Part shown: piece by piece, positions 1 through 8,370 of the stretch
Numbering within the stretch: the first letter of the stretch is position 1
Layout: each line of letters starts with the position of its first letter
Assembly: GCA_964631865.1 (NCBI GenBank)
Contig: CAZWAK010000017.1
Coordinates: 1-64,000, forward strand
Reading direction: 5' to 3'
Origin: JAFDVL01 sp964631865
Lineage (GTDB): Bacteria > Acidobacteriota > Blastocatellia > RBC074
DNA: 64,000 nt
Translations under genes and position numbers: made by a program
The notes under the pieces: model-generated
Told to the model about the DNA's origin: nothing
The model's database searches: none
Seen by the model: only the letters and a program-made list of their open reading frames with translations

Positions 1-290
1 CGCGTGTGACAAGCGTTCAGCGCGATGCGATACATCCACGATGAAAATTTGGCGTCGCCGCGAAATTTGTTCAGGTTGCGAAACGCCGCGAGAAACGCTT
101 CCTGGCAGGCGTCGCGCGCGTCTTCATCTTTCCCCAGCATCCGCAGCGTCAGGCTGTAAATCGGACGTTCCCAGCGGCGCACCAAAATGCTGAAGGCTTC
201 GGTTTCGCCCGCCAACGTGCGCGCGATCAAATGGTTGTCGCTCGCGTCCGCCGCGTCCGTATTTCCGAATTGCCTCACGCTTTCTGCCAT
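1..290 (-). CDS. RNA polymerase ECF sigma factor, N-terminal part (runs off the window)
   Basis: Reading the minus strand from an ATG at 288-290 gives an open frame to the window edge of about 96 residues. It begins MAESVRQFGN and contains the region 2 pattern of ECF sigma-70 factors: an LIARTLAGETEAFSILV helix, then RPIYSLTLRMLG, a DEDARDACQEAFLAAFRNL segment and FSSWMYRIALNAC (the -10 recognition helix). ECF sigma factors direct RNA polymerase to stress or envelope promoters and are usually held by an anti-sigma factor, which would lie beyond position 1. Region 4 is not visible. The gene is divergent from the HD-GYP gene with about 260 bp between. An open reading of 67 codons in another frame (124-327) is a shadow of this gene. 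The family call is firm; the specific subgroup cannot be assigned. Confidence 0.9.
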   Translation of the reverse strand, partial: MAESVRQFGNTDAADASDNHLIARTLAGETEAFSILVRRWERPIYSLTLRMLGKDEDARDACQEAFLAAFRNLNKFRGDAKFSSWMYRIALNACHT

Positions 291-340
291 TAAGCTCACG
301 CGCTCTTACCTCACAATCAGTGGTCACTTGCCAGCAGTTT

Positions 341-392
341 GTCGGTGGTCAAGACTATAAGTAAAGCCTGCTGTTGACAAATGGCCACCGAC
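341..392. promoter_or_regulatory. Near-perfect inverted repeat in the divergent sigma/HD-GYP spacer
   Basis: GTCGGTGGTC at 341-350 and GGCCACCGAC at 383-392 are inverted copies matching at 9 of 10 positions, with centres 42 bp apart. A TTGACA hexamer lies between the arms at 374-379, without a convincing -10 at standard spacing. The place between two divergent genes fits an operator, but the word also resembles the GGTCGGT heptamer repeats found elsewhere in the window, so it may be a repeat remnant. Confidence 0.3.
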
Positions 393-549
393 AATTGCCT
401 TAGACGCCGGACAGTTCCTTGTGGTCGGAAAAAGTTATTGTTTCAGTTCGGGCGATTTGTTAGGATTTCGCTGCCCATCTTCTCGGCGGCTCCCCATACC
501 GCTTCCAGCCCTTGCAACTCCATCAGAGAACAACCCCTTGGTCAAATTT

Positions 550-2373
550 ATGGCTACTCTCCCTTTCGCCCCGCGTGGCGGCATCAAAGTCTTACACCTG
601 ATTTTGTTCGTCTCGGTTTTGTGCAGCGTTGTGCCGATTGCGTTGGTCGGCTGGCAACTGATTTCCATTAACACCGATACCTTGCAAGGCAAAGAAAAAA
701 ACTATCAGGTGCAATCCGTGCGCAACAAAGCGCGGCAAATTGAATTGTACGTGCAAGGCTACATCGCGCAGGTCAATTCGTACGCGCGCGCCTTTGAAAT
801 CACGGGCAATTTGGCGCAGGCCGCGAGTCCGGCGGGGCAGGAAAATCTGGCGCGCACGTTGGAAGGCGATTCCAATTTGCTGGCGCTGGCCGTAGCGCAA
901 AGCGAGAACCTGAACAACTTCAGCGTCGTCACCAACTCCAACAAAATCGTGCCGGAAGAAGTGCGCGAAGCATTGAATGAAGCGGCGACCGCGACGTCGA
1001 AAGGCAAATCGTATCTCGGTTCGCCGCGCATTTTGCAAACCTACCGCGAACCCGCCTTGATCGTGGCGCGCCCGGTCAAAAGCAACAGTAGCATCGAAGG
1101 CATCGTGCTGGCGGTCGTGAGCTTGCAAAAAGTCTTTTCGCTGGTGGCGCAAAACGGCAATCTGGACGAATGGAAATTGTTGCACGGCGAAAACACGATC
1201 TTTTTTGTTGTGGACGGCGAAGGCAATATCGTCGCGCATCCCGACGAACAACTCGCCTTCAAAAAGCAGGACGCGCGTTACATGAAAGTGGTGCGCGATT
1301 GGGTGGATAGCAATCCCTTCGTCGCCGCGACTTCGACCTTCCCGCTTTCGCGCAACGGCGAGACGCTTCAGTTGTTGGGCAGCTATGCGACGGCACAATT
1401 GAATACTGAACAACGACTCGGTGTGATCGGACTGGTCAACGAAGACGCGGCCTATTTGTCCGCCAAGACGATGCGCTGGCGCACGATTATGATTTCGCTG
1501 CTGGTGGCCATGTTCGCCATTCTGGGTGGCTTCTTCTTTGCGCGGAGCTTCAGCACGCCGATTGAAAAGCTGGCCGAAAACGCCCGCGCCATTGCCAAAG
1601 GCGACTATGCCCGCCGCATTGAGTTGACCACATCGAATCGAGAAATCAGCGAATTGGCGATAGATTTCAATTTGATGGGCGAAGAAATCCAGCGCCACAT
1701 TCAGGATATGAAAGCCCAATCCGAAAAGAATCGCCGACTGTTTTTGGGGTCGGTGAAATCCTTGGCCGCCGCGATTGACGGCAAAGACCCGTACACGCGC
1801 GGTCACTCCGAACGGGTGATGATTTACTCGGAGACGATTGCCAAACTGATGGACATGCCAGCCGATGAGGTCGAAAAGATTCGCGTCTCGGCGTTGTTGC
1901 ACGATGTTGGCAAGATCGGCATTGAAGACAAGATTTTGCGCAAACCCGCCGCGCTGACCAATGAGGAATTTGAGAAGATGAAGGCACATCCGAGCATCGG
2001 CGGCACGATTATGTCCGAGAACCCGGAGATGGCCGAATACATTCCCGGCATGTCCATGCACCACGAAACGATGGACGGCAAAGGCTATCCGTTGGGTTTG
2101 AAAGGCGAGCAGATTCCAATGATGGCGCGCATCGTGAGCGTTGCCGACTGCTTCGACGCGATGACGACGAATCGTCCGTATCAAAAAGCGATGACGTTTG
2201 AAGTTGCCATTGACCGCATCAACACGTTCATCGGCACACGTTACGACGAAAACGTCGTGCGGGCGTTGGAAAAAGCGATTCACAAGAAACACATCAAACC
2301 GATCCCAGGCATCAACAACGTGGCGGAACAGCAAGTAGACCCGACGGTTTCTGTTCAGATCGCCGCGCCTTAA
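550..2373 (+). CDS. Membrane sensor protein with HAMP and HD-GYP phosphodiesterase domain
   Basis: Protein of 607 residues if started at ATG 550; a GTG 43 codons upstream keeps the frame open, but the signal-anchor helix follows the ATG directly. Residues about 12-35 form a first membrane helix, 36-310 a periplasmic Cache-like sensor region, about 311-331 a second helix, then a HAMP linker and an HD-GYP domain to about 590. The HD pair is H451-D452 in LLHDVGKIG and the second signature is HHETMDGKGYP (H504, H505, E506), so both metal-binding motifs and the GYP triad are intact. HD-GYP enzymes hydrolyse cyclic di-GMP in the cytoplasm, here probably controlled by a ligand bound outside the membrane. 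It is a single gene next to an ECF sigma factor. The ligand is unknown. A 580-codon antisense frame covering the same DNA is a codon-bias shadow. Confidence 0.9.
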   Translation: MATLPFAPRGGIKVLHLILFVSVLCSVVPIALVGWQLISINTDTLQGKEKNYQVQSVRNKARQIELYVQGYIAQVNSYARAFEITGNLAQAASPAGQENLARTLEGDSNLLALAVAQSENLNNFSVVTNSNKIVPEEVREALNEAATATSKGKSYLGSPRILQTYREPALIVARPVKSNSSIEGIVLAVVSLQKVFSLVAQNGNLDEWKLLHGENTIFFVVDGEGNIVAHPDEQLAFKKQDARYMKVVRDWVDSNPFVAATSTFPLSRNGETLQLLGSYATAQLNTEQRLGVIGLVNEDAAYLSAKTMRWRTIMISLLVAMFAILGGFFFARSFSTPIEKLAENARAIAKGDYARRIELTTSNREISELAIDFNLMGEEIQRHIQDMKAQSEKNRRLFLGSVKSLAAAIDGKDPYTRGHSERVMIYSETIAKLMDMPADEVEKIRVSALLHDVGKIGIEDKILRKPAALTNEEFEKMKAHPSIGGTIMSENPEMAEYIPGMSMHHETMDGKGYPLGLKGEQIPMMARIVSVADCFDAMTTNRPYQKAMTFEVAIDRINTFIGTRYDENVVRALEKAIHKKHIKPIPGINNVAEQQVDPTVSVQIAAP

Positions 2374-2387
2374 AGTCTGCGCCGAAA

Positions 2388-2999
2388 TCAGCTTATGGTT
2401 TCGGCTCTCGTCAGTTCCACAATGGTCTGTAGCAGGCCCAATAGCTCCGGCAGTTCTGTAATGAGGTAACGGTTGTCATCCATCACAATCTCGTTTTTTT
2501 CGAGCTTGAGAAACCGCCATTCAATGCCGGTAGTGGAGCAGCCGTAGAGCGTCTCAACGTTAGTCCCTTCCGCCTCATTCAGCTTGCGCGCCCCGATGAG
2601 TTGCGCCGAACACTGGATCGTCCCTTGCTCCAAATCCTGCTTTTTCGCTTCGGTAATGCAGAAGATGGGGGCGGTGACAAAATCCTGAATGCGGCTGAAG
2701 GAGAAAATGAAGTCACATTCCCCCTTCAAACCCGCCGCTTCGTCCACATCGAGGTTCACGCCGGAATAGATCGAAAACGCATGATGATTGAGCGCACTGA
2801 GTTCGAGCAGGACAGGCGTTACCAATCGTTCCGAACGTGATTTTTCACTGGCATATCCGAGTTCCTGCCCTTTCTCCAACGCCTCCAACAACCAGGCGGA
2901 AGGGGGCAGGGGGCGTAATGCCGGAAACAGATTTTCAGCGCGGAATTTAATGCCGAACTGTTTGGTCAAATCTTTGGCGGTAAAATCACTGTATGCCAT
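2388..2999 (-). CDS. Hypothetical protein with PD-(D/E)XK nuclease-like core
   Basis: A 203-residue protein with no membrane or signal segment. The middle holds GECDFIFSF, then about 15 residues on PIFCITEAKK followed by a helix with GTIQCSAQLIGA; an acidic residue, then ExK on a strand, then a helix is the layout of a PD-(D/E)XK nuclease fold. The N-terminus (AYSDFTAKDLTKQFGI) and the C-terminal leucine-rich helix have no family I recognise. The start lies 8 nt after the aspS stop, with GGAAAGG before the ATG, so it is probably co-transcribed with hisS-aspS. No substrate can be proposed. The alternative is that only the fold is shared and the protein is not an active nuclease. Confidence 0.7.
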   Translation of the reverse strand: MAYSDFTAKDLTKQFGIKFRAENLFPALRPLPPSAWLLEALEKGQELGYASEKSRSERLVTPVLLELSALNHHAFSIYSGVNLDVDEAAGLKGECDFIFSFSRIQDFVTAPIFCITEAKKQDLEQGTIQCSAQLIGARKLNEAEGTNVETLYGCSTTGIEWRFLKLEKNEIVMDDNRYLITELPELLGLLQTIVELTRAETIS

Positions 3000-3007
3000 A
3001 GCCTTTC

Positions 3008-4789
3008 CTAGGAAAATTCTACGGTCTTGATCTTCAACTCATCCAGTTGCTTCTTGTCCACTTCGCTCGGACTGTCGGTCATCAAATCGGAGCCGCTCGC
3101 CACTTTCGGGAACGCGATCACGTCACGCAACGACTTCGCGCCTGCCAGCAGCATCGCAAAGCGATCCACGCCGAGCGCGATGCCGCCGTGCGGCGGCGTG
3201 CCGTAACTCAAGGCATCGAGAAAGAACCCGAATTTTTCGCGCGCTTCTTCTTCGCTCAAGCCCAAAGCTTTGAAAATCTTCGCTTGCACGTCGGAGCGGT
3301 GAATTCGGATCGAGCCGCCGCCGAGTTCGTTGCCGTTGAAAACCAAGTCATACGCCTTCGCGCGCACTTTGCCTAAGTCGCCTTCGAGGTTATTGATGTC
3401 TTCGTCAATCGGCGATGTGAACGGGTGGTGCTTGGCGTAGTAGCGTTGGTCGTCGTCGTGATACTCAAACATTGGGAAATCCACGACCCAGAGCAATTTG
3501 TTTTCGCCTTCGTCGATGAGGTTTTCGCGGCGCGCGATTTCGAGGCGCACTTGCCCCATCGAATTGCACGCGGTGTCCCAATCGCCGCCGATCATCAGCA
3601 CAGCATCGCCAACAGTTGCGCCGACAGCTTGATTGATTGCGGCAATGCCGTCTGCGCCTAAGAATTTCGTCAACGCCGATTTGCTCTCAGATTCGAGAAC
3701 TTGAATGTACGCGAGGCCGCCTGCGCCGTGGCGTTTCGCGTGTTCGCCGAGTTCGTCGTACTGCTTGCGTGACCACGTCGCAGCACCTTTGACGACTAAG
3801 GCTTTCACTGCGCCGCCTTTTGCAACCGCGTCAGCGAAGACGGGGAACGCGCCGTTCGCAAATTGTTCGGTCAAATCCTGCATCTCCAAACCGAAGCGCA
3901 AATCGGGTTTGTCCGAGCCGTATCGGTTCATCGCTTCGTTGTACGGCATGCGTTGGAACGGGCGCGCAGGCGCGGAAAATCCGACCGCTTTGAAAACGGC
4001 GCAGACCATTCCTTCGACGATGTCGAAAACGTCGTCGGGCTGCACGAAGCTCATTTCCATATCAATCTGCGTGAATTCGGGTTGCCGATCCGCGCGCAAA
4101 TCTTCGTCGCGGAAGCAGCGCGCGATTTGGAAATATTTGTCGTAGCCCGCGATCATCAGCAGTTGTTTGAAAAGCTGTGGCGATTGCGGCAGCGCGTAAA
4201 ACTTGCCGGGAGCGGTGCGCGCCGGAACCAAATAATCACGCGCGCCTTCAGGCGTAGATTTCGTCAGAATCGGCGTTTCGATTTCAAAGAATCCGCGCGA
4301 ATCCAAATAATCACGCACCGCGAGCGTCAGTTTGTGGCGCAGGCGAAAATTCTTTTGCATCTCCAACCGGCGCAAATCCAGATAGCGATATTTCAAGCGC
4401 AGTTCTTCGCTCGCCGTCGTGTTTTCCAATTCAAACGGCGGCGTCTGGGCGTCATTCAAAAACTTGATTTCGGTCGCGGCGACTTCGACTTCACCGGTTG
4501 CCATCACGGGATTGAAATTCTTTTCGTCGCGCGCAATGCACTCGCCCGTAATCGCAATGACGAATTCGCGGCGTACCTGTTTTGCCTTCGCCAGCAACTC
4601 TGCGTTGACGCTCTCATTGCAGACGATTTGCGTGATGCCTTCGCGGTCGCGCAGGTGTATGAACAGCAATTGTCCTTGATCGCGATAGCTGTTGACCCAG
4701 CCCATCAACGTGACCGTTTGTCCGACATGTTCTGTGCGCAATGCGCCACAGTGATGCGTTCGTTTCGTTTGTCCTAAATGATCGAGCAT
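3008..4789 (-). CDS. aspS: Aspartyl-tRNA synthetase
   Basis: Class II synthetase charging tRNA-Asp (or tRNA-Asp/Asn) in the cytoplasm. The 593 residues match the usual bacterial length of about 590. Visible parts: an N-terminal OB-fold anticodon-binding domain (about 1-115), motif 2 FRDEDLRADRQPEFTQ, the bacterial-type GAD insertion in the middle, and the motif 3 region GGIALGVDRFAML near the C-terminus. The start is set at MLDHLGQTKR (4787-4789). The frame stays open 24 codons upstream only because it passes through a heptamer repeat block, which is not credible protein. It follows hisS directly on the same strand, a common synthetase pairing. Whether it is discriminating or non-discriminating cannot be judged by eye. 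Confidence 0.97.
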   Translation of the reverse strand: MLDHLGQTKRTHHCGALRTEHVGQTVTLMGWVNSYRDQGQLLFIHLRDREGITQIVCNESVNAELLAKAKQVRREFVIAITGECIARDEKNFNPVMATGEVEVAATEIKFLNDAQTPPFELENTTASEELRLKYRYLDLRRLEMQKNFRLRHKLTLAVRDYLDSRGFFEIETPILTKSTPEGARDYLVPARTAPGKFYALPQSPQLFKQLLMIAGYDKYFQIARCFRDEDLRADRQPEFTQIDMEMSFVQPDDVFDIVEGMVCAVFKAVGFSAPARPFQRMPYNEAMNRYGSDKPDLRFGLEMQDLTEQFANGAFPVFADAVAKGGAVKALVVKGAATWSRKQYDELGEHAKRHGAGGLAYIQVLESESKSALTKFLGADGIAAINQAVGATVGDAVLMIGGDWDTACNSMGQVRLEIARRENLIDEGENKLLWVVDFPMFEYHDDDQRYYAKHHPFTSPIDEDINNLEGDLGKVRAKAYDLVFNGNELGGGSIRIHRSDVQAKIFKALGLSEEEAREKFGFFLDALSYGTPPHGGIALGVDRFAMLLAGAKSLRDVIAFPKVASGSDLMTDSPSEVDKKQLDELKIKTVEFS

Positions 4790-4793
4790 AAAG

Positions 4794-4869
4794 TTGGCGG
4801 TTGGTGGTTGGTGGTTGGTGGCTGGTGATCGGATTTCAACCAACCACCAGTCACCAGCCACTAGCCACC
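4794..4869. repeat. Inverted heptamer repeat block between hisS and aspS
   Basis: The left arm has GGTTGGT in tandem three times, followed by GGCTGGT. The right arm carries the complementary words AACCACC, AGTCACC, AGCCACT and AGCCACC. The period is exactly 7 bp on both arms and the arms can fold into a long hairpin. The block contains the hisS stop codon (4861-4863) and stops just before the aspS start, so the last hisS codons (Asn-Gly-Gly) are encoded inside it. Confidence 0.8.
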
Positions 4870-6132
4870 ATTGAGTTTTGATTTAATTGATTCTAAGTCT
4901 AAAGATTCCTGTTCGCCTGTGGTCATATTTTTCAGGCCGTACATTCCGGTGGCAATTTCGTTGTCGCCGAGAATCAAGGCATAGCGGGCGCGAAACTTGT
5001 TTGCCTGCGCCATCGCTTTTTTCATCTTGCGTTCTTCAAATTCGAGCGCGACGCTCAAGCCTGCGCGGCGCAACTCACGCGCGATCAGCCAAGCTTGTGC
5101 GCGCGCGGCTTCGCCTAAATACACGATGAACACGTCCGCCGCCGAAGCGTTGCGCAAGCGTTCGGCTTCGTCAGGTGGAATCGAAAGCACCATACGATCC
5201 AAGCCGAACGCAAAGCCGAAACCTTTCGCGGGCGGGCCGCCAATCGTTTCGGAAAGCCCGTCGTAGCGGCCTCCGCCGACGATGGTGTTTTGCGCGCCGA
5301 GACTGCCGCCGATGATTTCAAACGCCGTGCGCGTGTAGTAATCCAGGCCGCGCACCATGCGCGGATTCACGGTGTAGGCAAGGCCGCGCGCGTCGAGATG
5401 CGCTTTGAATTGGGCGAAGTGTTGCGCCGACGCTTCATCCAACGAATCCGTAATCGTCGGCAGATTGGCAATCAACGCCTGACAATTCGGGTTCTTGCAA
5501 TCGAACATGCGGAGCGCATTCGTTTCGTAGCGGTGTTTGCAATCGTCGCAAAATTTATCCAAATGCTCGGCAGCCGCGGCGCGCAATTTCTCAATGTAAG
5601 CCGGACGCGACGTGGCGTCGCCGACCGAATTGATGAGCAACGTCGTGTCGGTGATTTTTAATTCGCGCAGCATCCAATTGAGCATTTCGATGACTTCGGC
5701 TTCGATGGCTGGATCGTCGTGGCCTAAGACTTCGACGCCGATTTGATAGAACTGGCGGAACCGTCCGGCCTGCGGGCGTTCGCGGCGAAACATCGGGCCG
5801 ATGTAGTAGAGCTTCGTGACTTCGCCCTGCGCTTTGTCGTTGTACATTTTGTGCTGAATGTACGCGCGCACAACCGACGCCGTGTTTTCCGGCCTCAAGG
5901 TCAACGACGTCTGATCGCTGTCCTTGTCAATGAACGTGTACATTTCTTTGTGAACGATGTCAGTCGCTTCGCCAACGCCGCGCGCAAAGAGTTCAGTTTT
6001 CTCGAAGACGGGGGTGCGAATTTCTTCAAAGCCATAACGCCGAAACGCCTCGCGCGCGACGGCTTCGACGCGCAGCCAGAGCGGCATGTCTACAGGTAAA
6101 ATGTCTCGTGTGCCTTTGACGGTTTGAATCAT
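4861..6132 (-). CDS. hisS: Histidyl-tRNA synthetase
   Basis: Class II synthetase of 423 residues that attaches histidine to tRNA-His. The N-terminus VKGTRDILPVDMPLW, the HisA-type signature RGLDYYTRTAFE, the glycine-rich GGGRYDGL and GFAFGLDRM are all present. The C-terminal anticodon-binding domain begins near residue 330 (DVFIVYLGEAARAQA). Length and motifs agree with an active enzyme. The ATG at 6130-6132 is used; the upstream DNA is a repeat hairpin. It is first in the hisS-aspS-small gene run on the minus strand. Confidence 0.97.
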   Translation of the reverse strand: MIQTVKGTRDILPVDMPLWLRVEAVAREAFRRYGFEEIRTPVFEKTELFARGVGEATDIVHKEMYTFIDKDSDQTSLTLRPENTASVVRAYIQHKMYNDKAQGEVTKLYYIGPMFRRERPQAGRFRQFYQIGVEVLGHDDPAIEAEVIEMLNWMLRELKITDTTLLINSVGDATSRPAYIEKLRAAAAEHLDKFCDDCKHRYETNALRMFDCKNPNCQALIANLPTITDSLDEASAQHFAQFKAHLDARGLAYTVNPRMVRGLDYYTRTAFEIIGGSLGAQNTIVGGGRYDGLSETIGGPPAKGFGFAFGLDRMVLSIPPDEAERLRNASAADVFIVYLGEAARAQAWLIARELRRAGLSVALEFEERKMKKAMAQANKFRARYALILGDNEIATGMYGLKNMTTGEQESLDLESIKSKLNGG

Positions 6133-6139
6133 AAATAGT

Positions 6140-6226
6140 GGTTAGCTGATAGCCATTAGCTTTTAGCTCTTTGCCCGAAAGCGCGCCAAAAGCTAATGGC
6201 TAAAGGCTATCAGCTAAAAGCTTAAA
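6140..6226. repeat. Inverted heptamer repeat block upstream of hisS
   Basis: The left arm reads in 7-bp steps AGCTGAT, AGCCATT, AGCTTTT, AGCTC. The right arm, read on the other strand, reads AGCTTTT, AGCTGAT, AGCCTTT, AGCCATT, AGCTTTT. The two arms are separated by about 20 nt and can form a long stem. This is the same architecture as the block between hisS and aspS but with an unrelated heptamer word. Confidence 0.8.
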
Positions 6227-6319
6227 AAACGAATCGCGCATTCTAGCACAGCGCGGCGCAACCGTCTGCTGACTTTTGCGCCGCGTGCGAATTCGAGAAA
6301 ATTTTGCGGGAAGGGAAGT

Positions 6320-6868
6320 TTAGGCGCGGAATTGCTGCGTGCGGGTTTGTTTGATCTGGTGATAAAGCACCGTTCCTTGCCAGCCTTGATAGAACGCTTT
6401 GACAAAGGCGATGGCGACGAAAATCCCGACCAGGCCGATGCCGCCTTGCGTAATCATCGCCAACTTGCTCAGCGCGTAATAGCCCAACATCAGCCCGGCA
6501 CAGGCGCGGCTTTTCAGGTGAATACCGAAAGTGAGGCCGTAAATGATGCCGATGTCGAGCCAGGCAAATTTCAGGAAGCCGTCGGCGAAGGGCATAAATG
6601 CTTGCAGAAAGAGAATCACGAGCAACGAAATGCCGCCGTAAATCATACCTGCGTTCACGCCTTTTTTGATGAGGGCTTTGGCCTCGTCGAACGCGCCGTC
6701 TTCTTCCTCGACAAACTGAAGCGCCTCGGCTTGCACGCGGGCGCGCAGCAGCAAGGCCTCCGAGTGGGCTTCGGAGTGCGTCGTTTCGCCGAGTTCGCTG
6801 CCGCAGCGGCGACATTGCACATCATTCGGCCAATTGACCAATCCGCAGTGGTGGCATTTTTTGTGCAT
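6320..6868 (-). CDS. Membrane protein with N-terminal zinc ribbon
   Basis: A 182-residue protein starting at ATG 6868, placed 9 nt after a strong GAGGAGG ribosome site; an in-frame TTG 6 codons upstream is less likely. Residues about 4-24 contain CHHCG and CRRCG, a four-cysteine zinc ribbon. A charged linker follows (to about 75), then three or four hydrophobic helices from residue 78 onward. It begins just after the stop of the response regulator gene and is translationally close to it, so it may be part of the same transcript. I recognise no named family; zinc-ribbon membrane proteins of this type are common and mostly uncharacterised. Confidence 0.75.
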   Translation of the reverse strand: MHKKCHHCGLVNWPNDVQCRRCGSELGETTHSEAHSEALLLRARVQAEALQFVEEEDGAFDEAKALIKKGVNAGMIYGGISLLVILFLQAFMPFADGFLKFAWLDIGIIYGLTFGIHLKSRACAGLMLGYYALSKLAMITQGGIGLVGIFVAIAFVKAFYQGWQGTVLYHQIKQTRTQQFRA

Positions 6869-6882
6869 CGTGCAGCGCCTCC

Positions 6883-8370
6883 TCAACGTGTTGCGCGTTG
6901 CGCCCGCATCATGCGCTTCGTGATGTTGTATTCGCGCAAGCGACGGTAGAGCGTCGAAGGCGAAATGCCGAGCAATTCTGCCGTGCGCCCCTGATGCCAG
7001 TTCGTGCGCTCCAATGCGGTCAGAATCTCGCGCCGTTCGGTTTCTTCCAACCGCGCAACCGCCGCGCCGTTGCTGCTCGCCAACTCGGTCGGAACCGACA
7101 CGACGCCCAAGCCGTGATCCATCCTCAACCCGACCGGATCGTAATGAGAGCCAATATTGACGCGGGTTGGAGCGATTTCGCGCGCGTTCAACTCGACGAG
7201 CAAATCGCTCGGCTGAAGCACATTCTCCCGCATCACTAACACGGCGCGTTCGAGAACCGTGCGCAATTCTTGCACATTGCCCGGCCAGGGATACGACGTC
7301 AGCGCCCGCCGCGTGTCGGGGGCGATCACGATTTGCCGATGCGGTGCGAAGAGGTTCAGAAAATGTTCCGCGAGCGGCAGGATGTCTTCGACTCGCTCGC
7401 GCAGCGGCGGCAACGCGATGCGCACGCTGTTGAGGCGATGAAACAGTTCAGAGCGCATCGTTCCGGCTTGCACGGCGTGGGGCAGATTTTCGCTGCTGGA
7501 CACGATCAGCCGCACGTCCACTTCGATCTTGCGTGTGCCGCCGATGCGATAAAAACTCATTGTCTCCAACGTGCGCTGTAAACGCGCTTGCGCCACCGCT
7601 GACAGATAGCCGACCTCTTCCAAAAACAACGTGCCGTGATTGGCCAACTCAAACAACCCCAACTTGCGTGTGCGCGCGGAAGCCATCGCACCGGCTTCGT
7701 AGCCAAACAAATCCGCTTCGATAGAGGATTCCGAGGCCGTTGCACAGTTCAGCGCCACAAACGGTTGGGCGCGGCGCGGCGAAGCGTTGTGAATGGCCTG
7801 CGCGACCAATTCCTTGCCCGTGCCGAGTTCGCCGCTAATCAATACGGGCGCGTGGTTGGGCGCGATCAATTCAATTTGCGAGAGCACGGCGTGCAGCTTT
7901 TCGCTCTGTGTGACGATGCCGTGTTGTCCGGCGCGCGGGAACGCGCTCTGACTGTGCTTGACCAAACTTTGCAGCACGAGGTTGTCGCGTTTGAGCCGAT
8001 TCTTTTCGTACGCTTTGCGCACGACTTCGGTCAATTCGGCCAACGAACACGGCTTCGTCAGGTAATCGTACGCACCGAGCTTCATGGCTTCGAGCGCCGT
8101 ATTGACCGTCGCGTGCCCCGTCATAATGATGACTTCGGGCGCGGGTTCCTGTTCGCTCAAGGCGCGCAACACTTGAATGCCGTTCGCGCCGGGGATCATC
8201 AAATCCAGCAACGCCACGTGAAATTCTTCCTGCCGCGCGCAGCGAATCGCGTCGTCGCCGTTATGCGTAATGGTGACCACGCAGCCCTGTCGCGCCAGTT
8301 CTTTTTGTAAGACATACGAAAGATTCAGCTCATCTTCAGCAATCAGCAATTTGATCGGTGCATGATTCAT
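6883..8370 (-). CDS. NtrC-family response regulator with degenerate GAFTGA loop
   Basis: A 495-residue regulator: receiver domain (1-120; phospho-acceptor D56 in LLDLMIP, K106 in LTKP), AAA+ domain (about 150-385) and a Fis-type helix-turn-helix at the C-terminus (RTAELLGISPSTLYRRLREY). Walker A is GELGTGKE (180-187) and the arginine-finger region RSELFHRLN is present. Two positions depart from the family: the sigma-54-contacting GAFTGA loop reads GAMASA (227-232), and Walker B reads LFLEEVG, not LFLDEIG. Family knowledge says regulators lacking GAFTGA usually cannot remodel sigma-54 holoenzyme and often act on sigma-70 promoters or repress. The start overlaps the kinase stop (ATGA type), so the pair is translationally coupled. 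Confidence 0.92.
   Translation of the reverse strand: MNHAPIKLLIAEDELNLSYVLQKELARQGCVVTITHNGDDAIRCARQEEFHVALLDLMIPGANGIQVLRALSEQEPAPEVIIMTGHATVNTALEAMKLGAYDYLTKPCSLAELTEVVRKAYEKNRLKRDNLVLQSLVKHSQSAFPRAGQHGIVTQSEKLHAVLSQIELIAPNHAPVLISGELGTGKELVAQAIHNASPRRAQPFVALNCATASESSIEADLFGYEAGAMASARTRKLGLFELANHGTLFLEEVGYLSAVAQARLQRTLETMSFYRIGGTRKIEVDVRLIVSSSENLPHAVQAGTMRSELFHRLNSVRIALPPLRERVEDILPLAEHFLNLFAPHRQIVIAPDTRRALTSYPWPGNVQELRTVLERAVLVMRENVLQPSDLLVELNAREIAPTRVNIGSHYDPVGLRMDHGLGVVSVPTELASSNGAAVARLEETERREILTALERTNWHQGRTAELLGISPSTLYRRLREYNITKRMMRAQRATR

Noticed and set aside
592..2334. 580-codon antisense ORF in the HD-GYP gene
   Set aside because: It lies fully antisense to a complete gene and shows no domain; such frames are expected from codon bias at this GC content.
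4794..4869. Coding extensions of aspS and the ABC ATPase through repeat blocks
   Set aside because: The added residues come only from repeat words; conserved starts lie just after the blocks.
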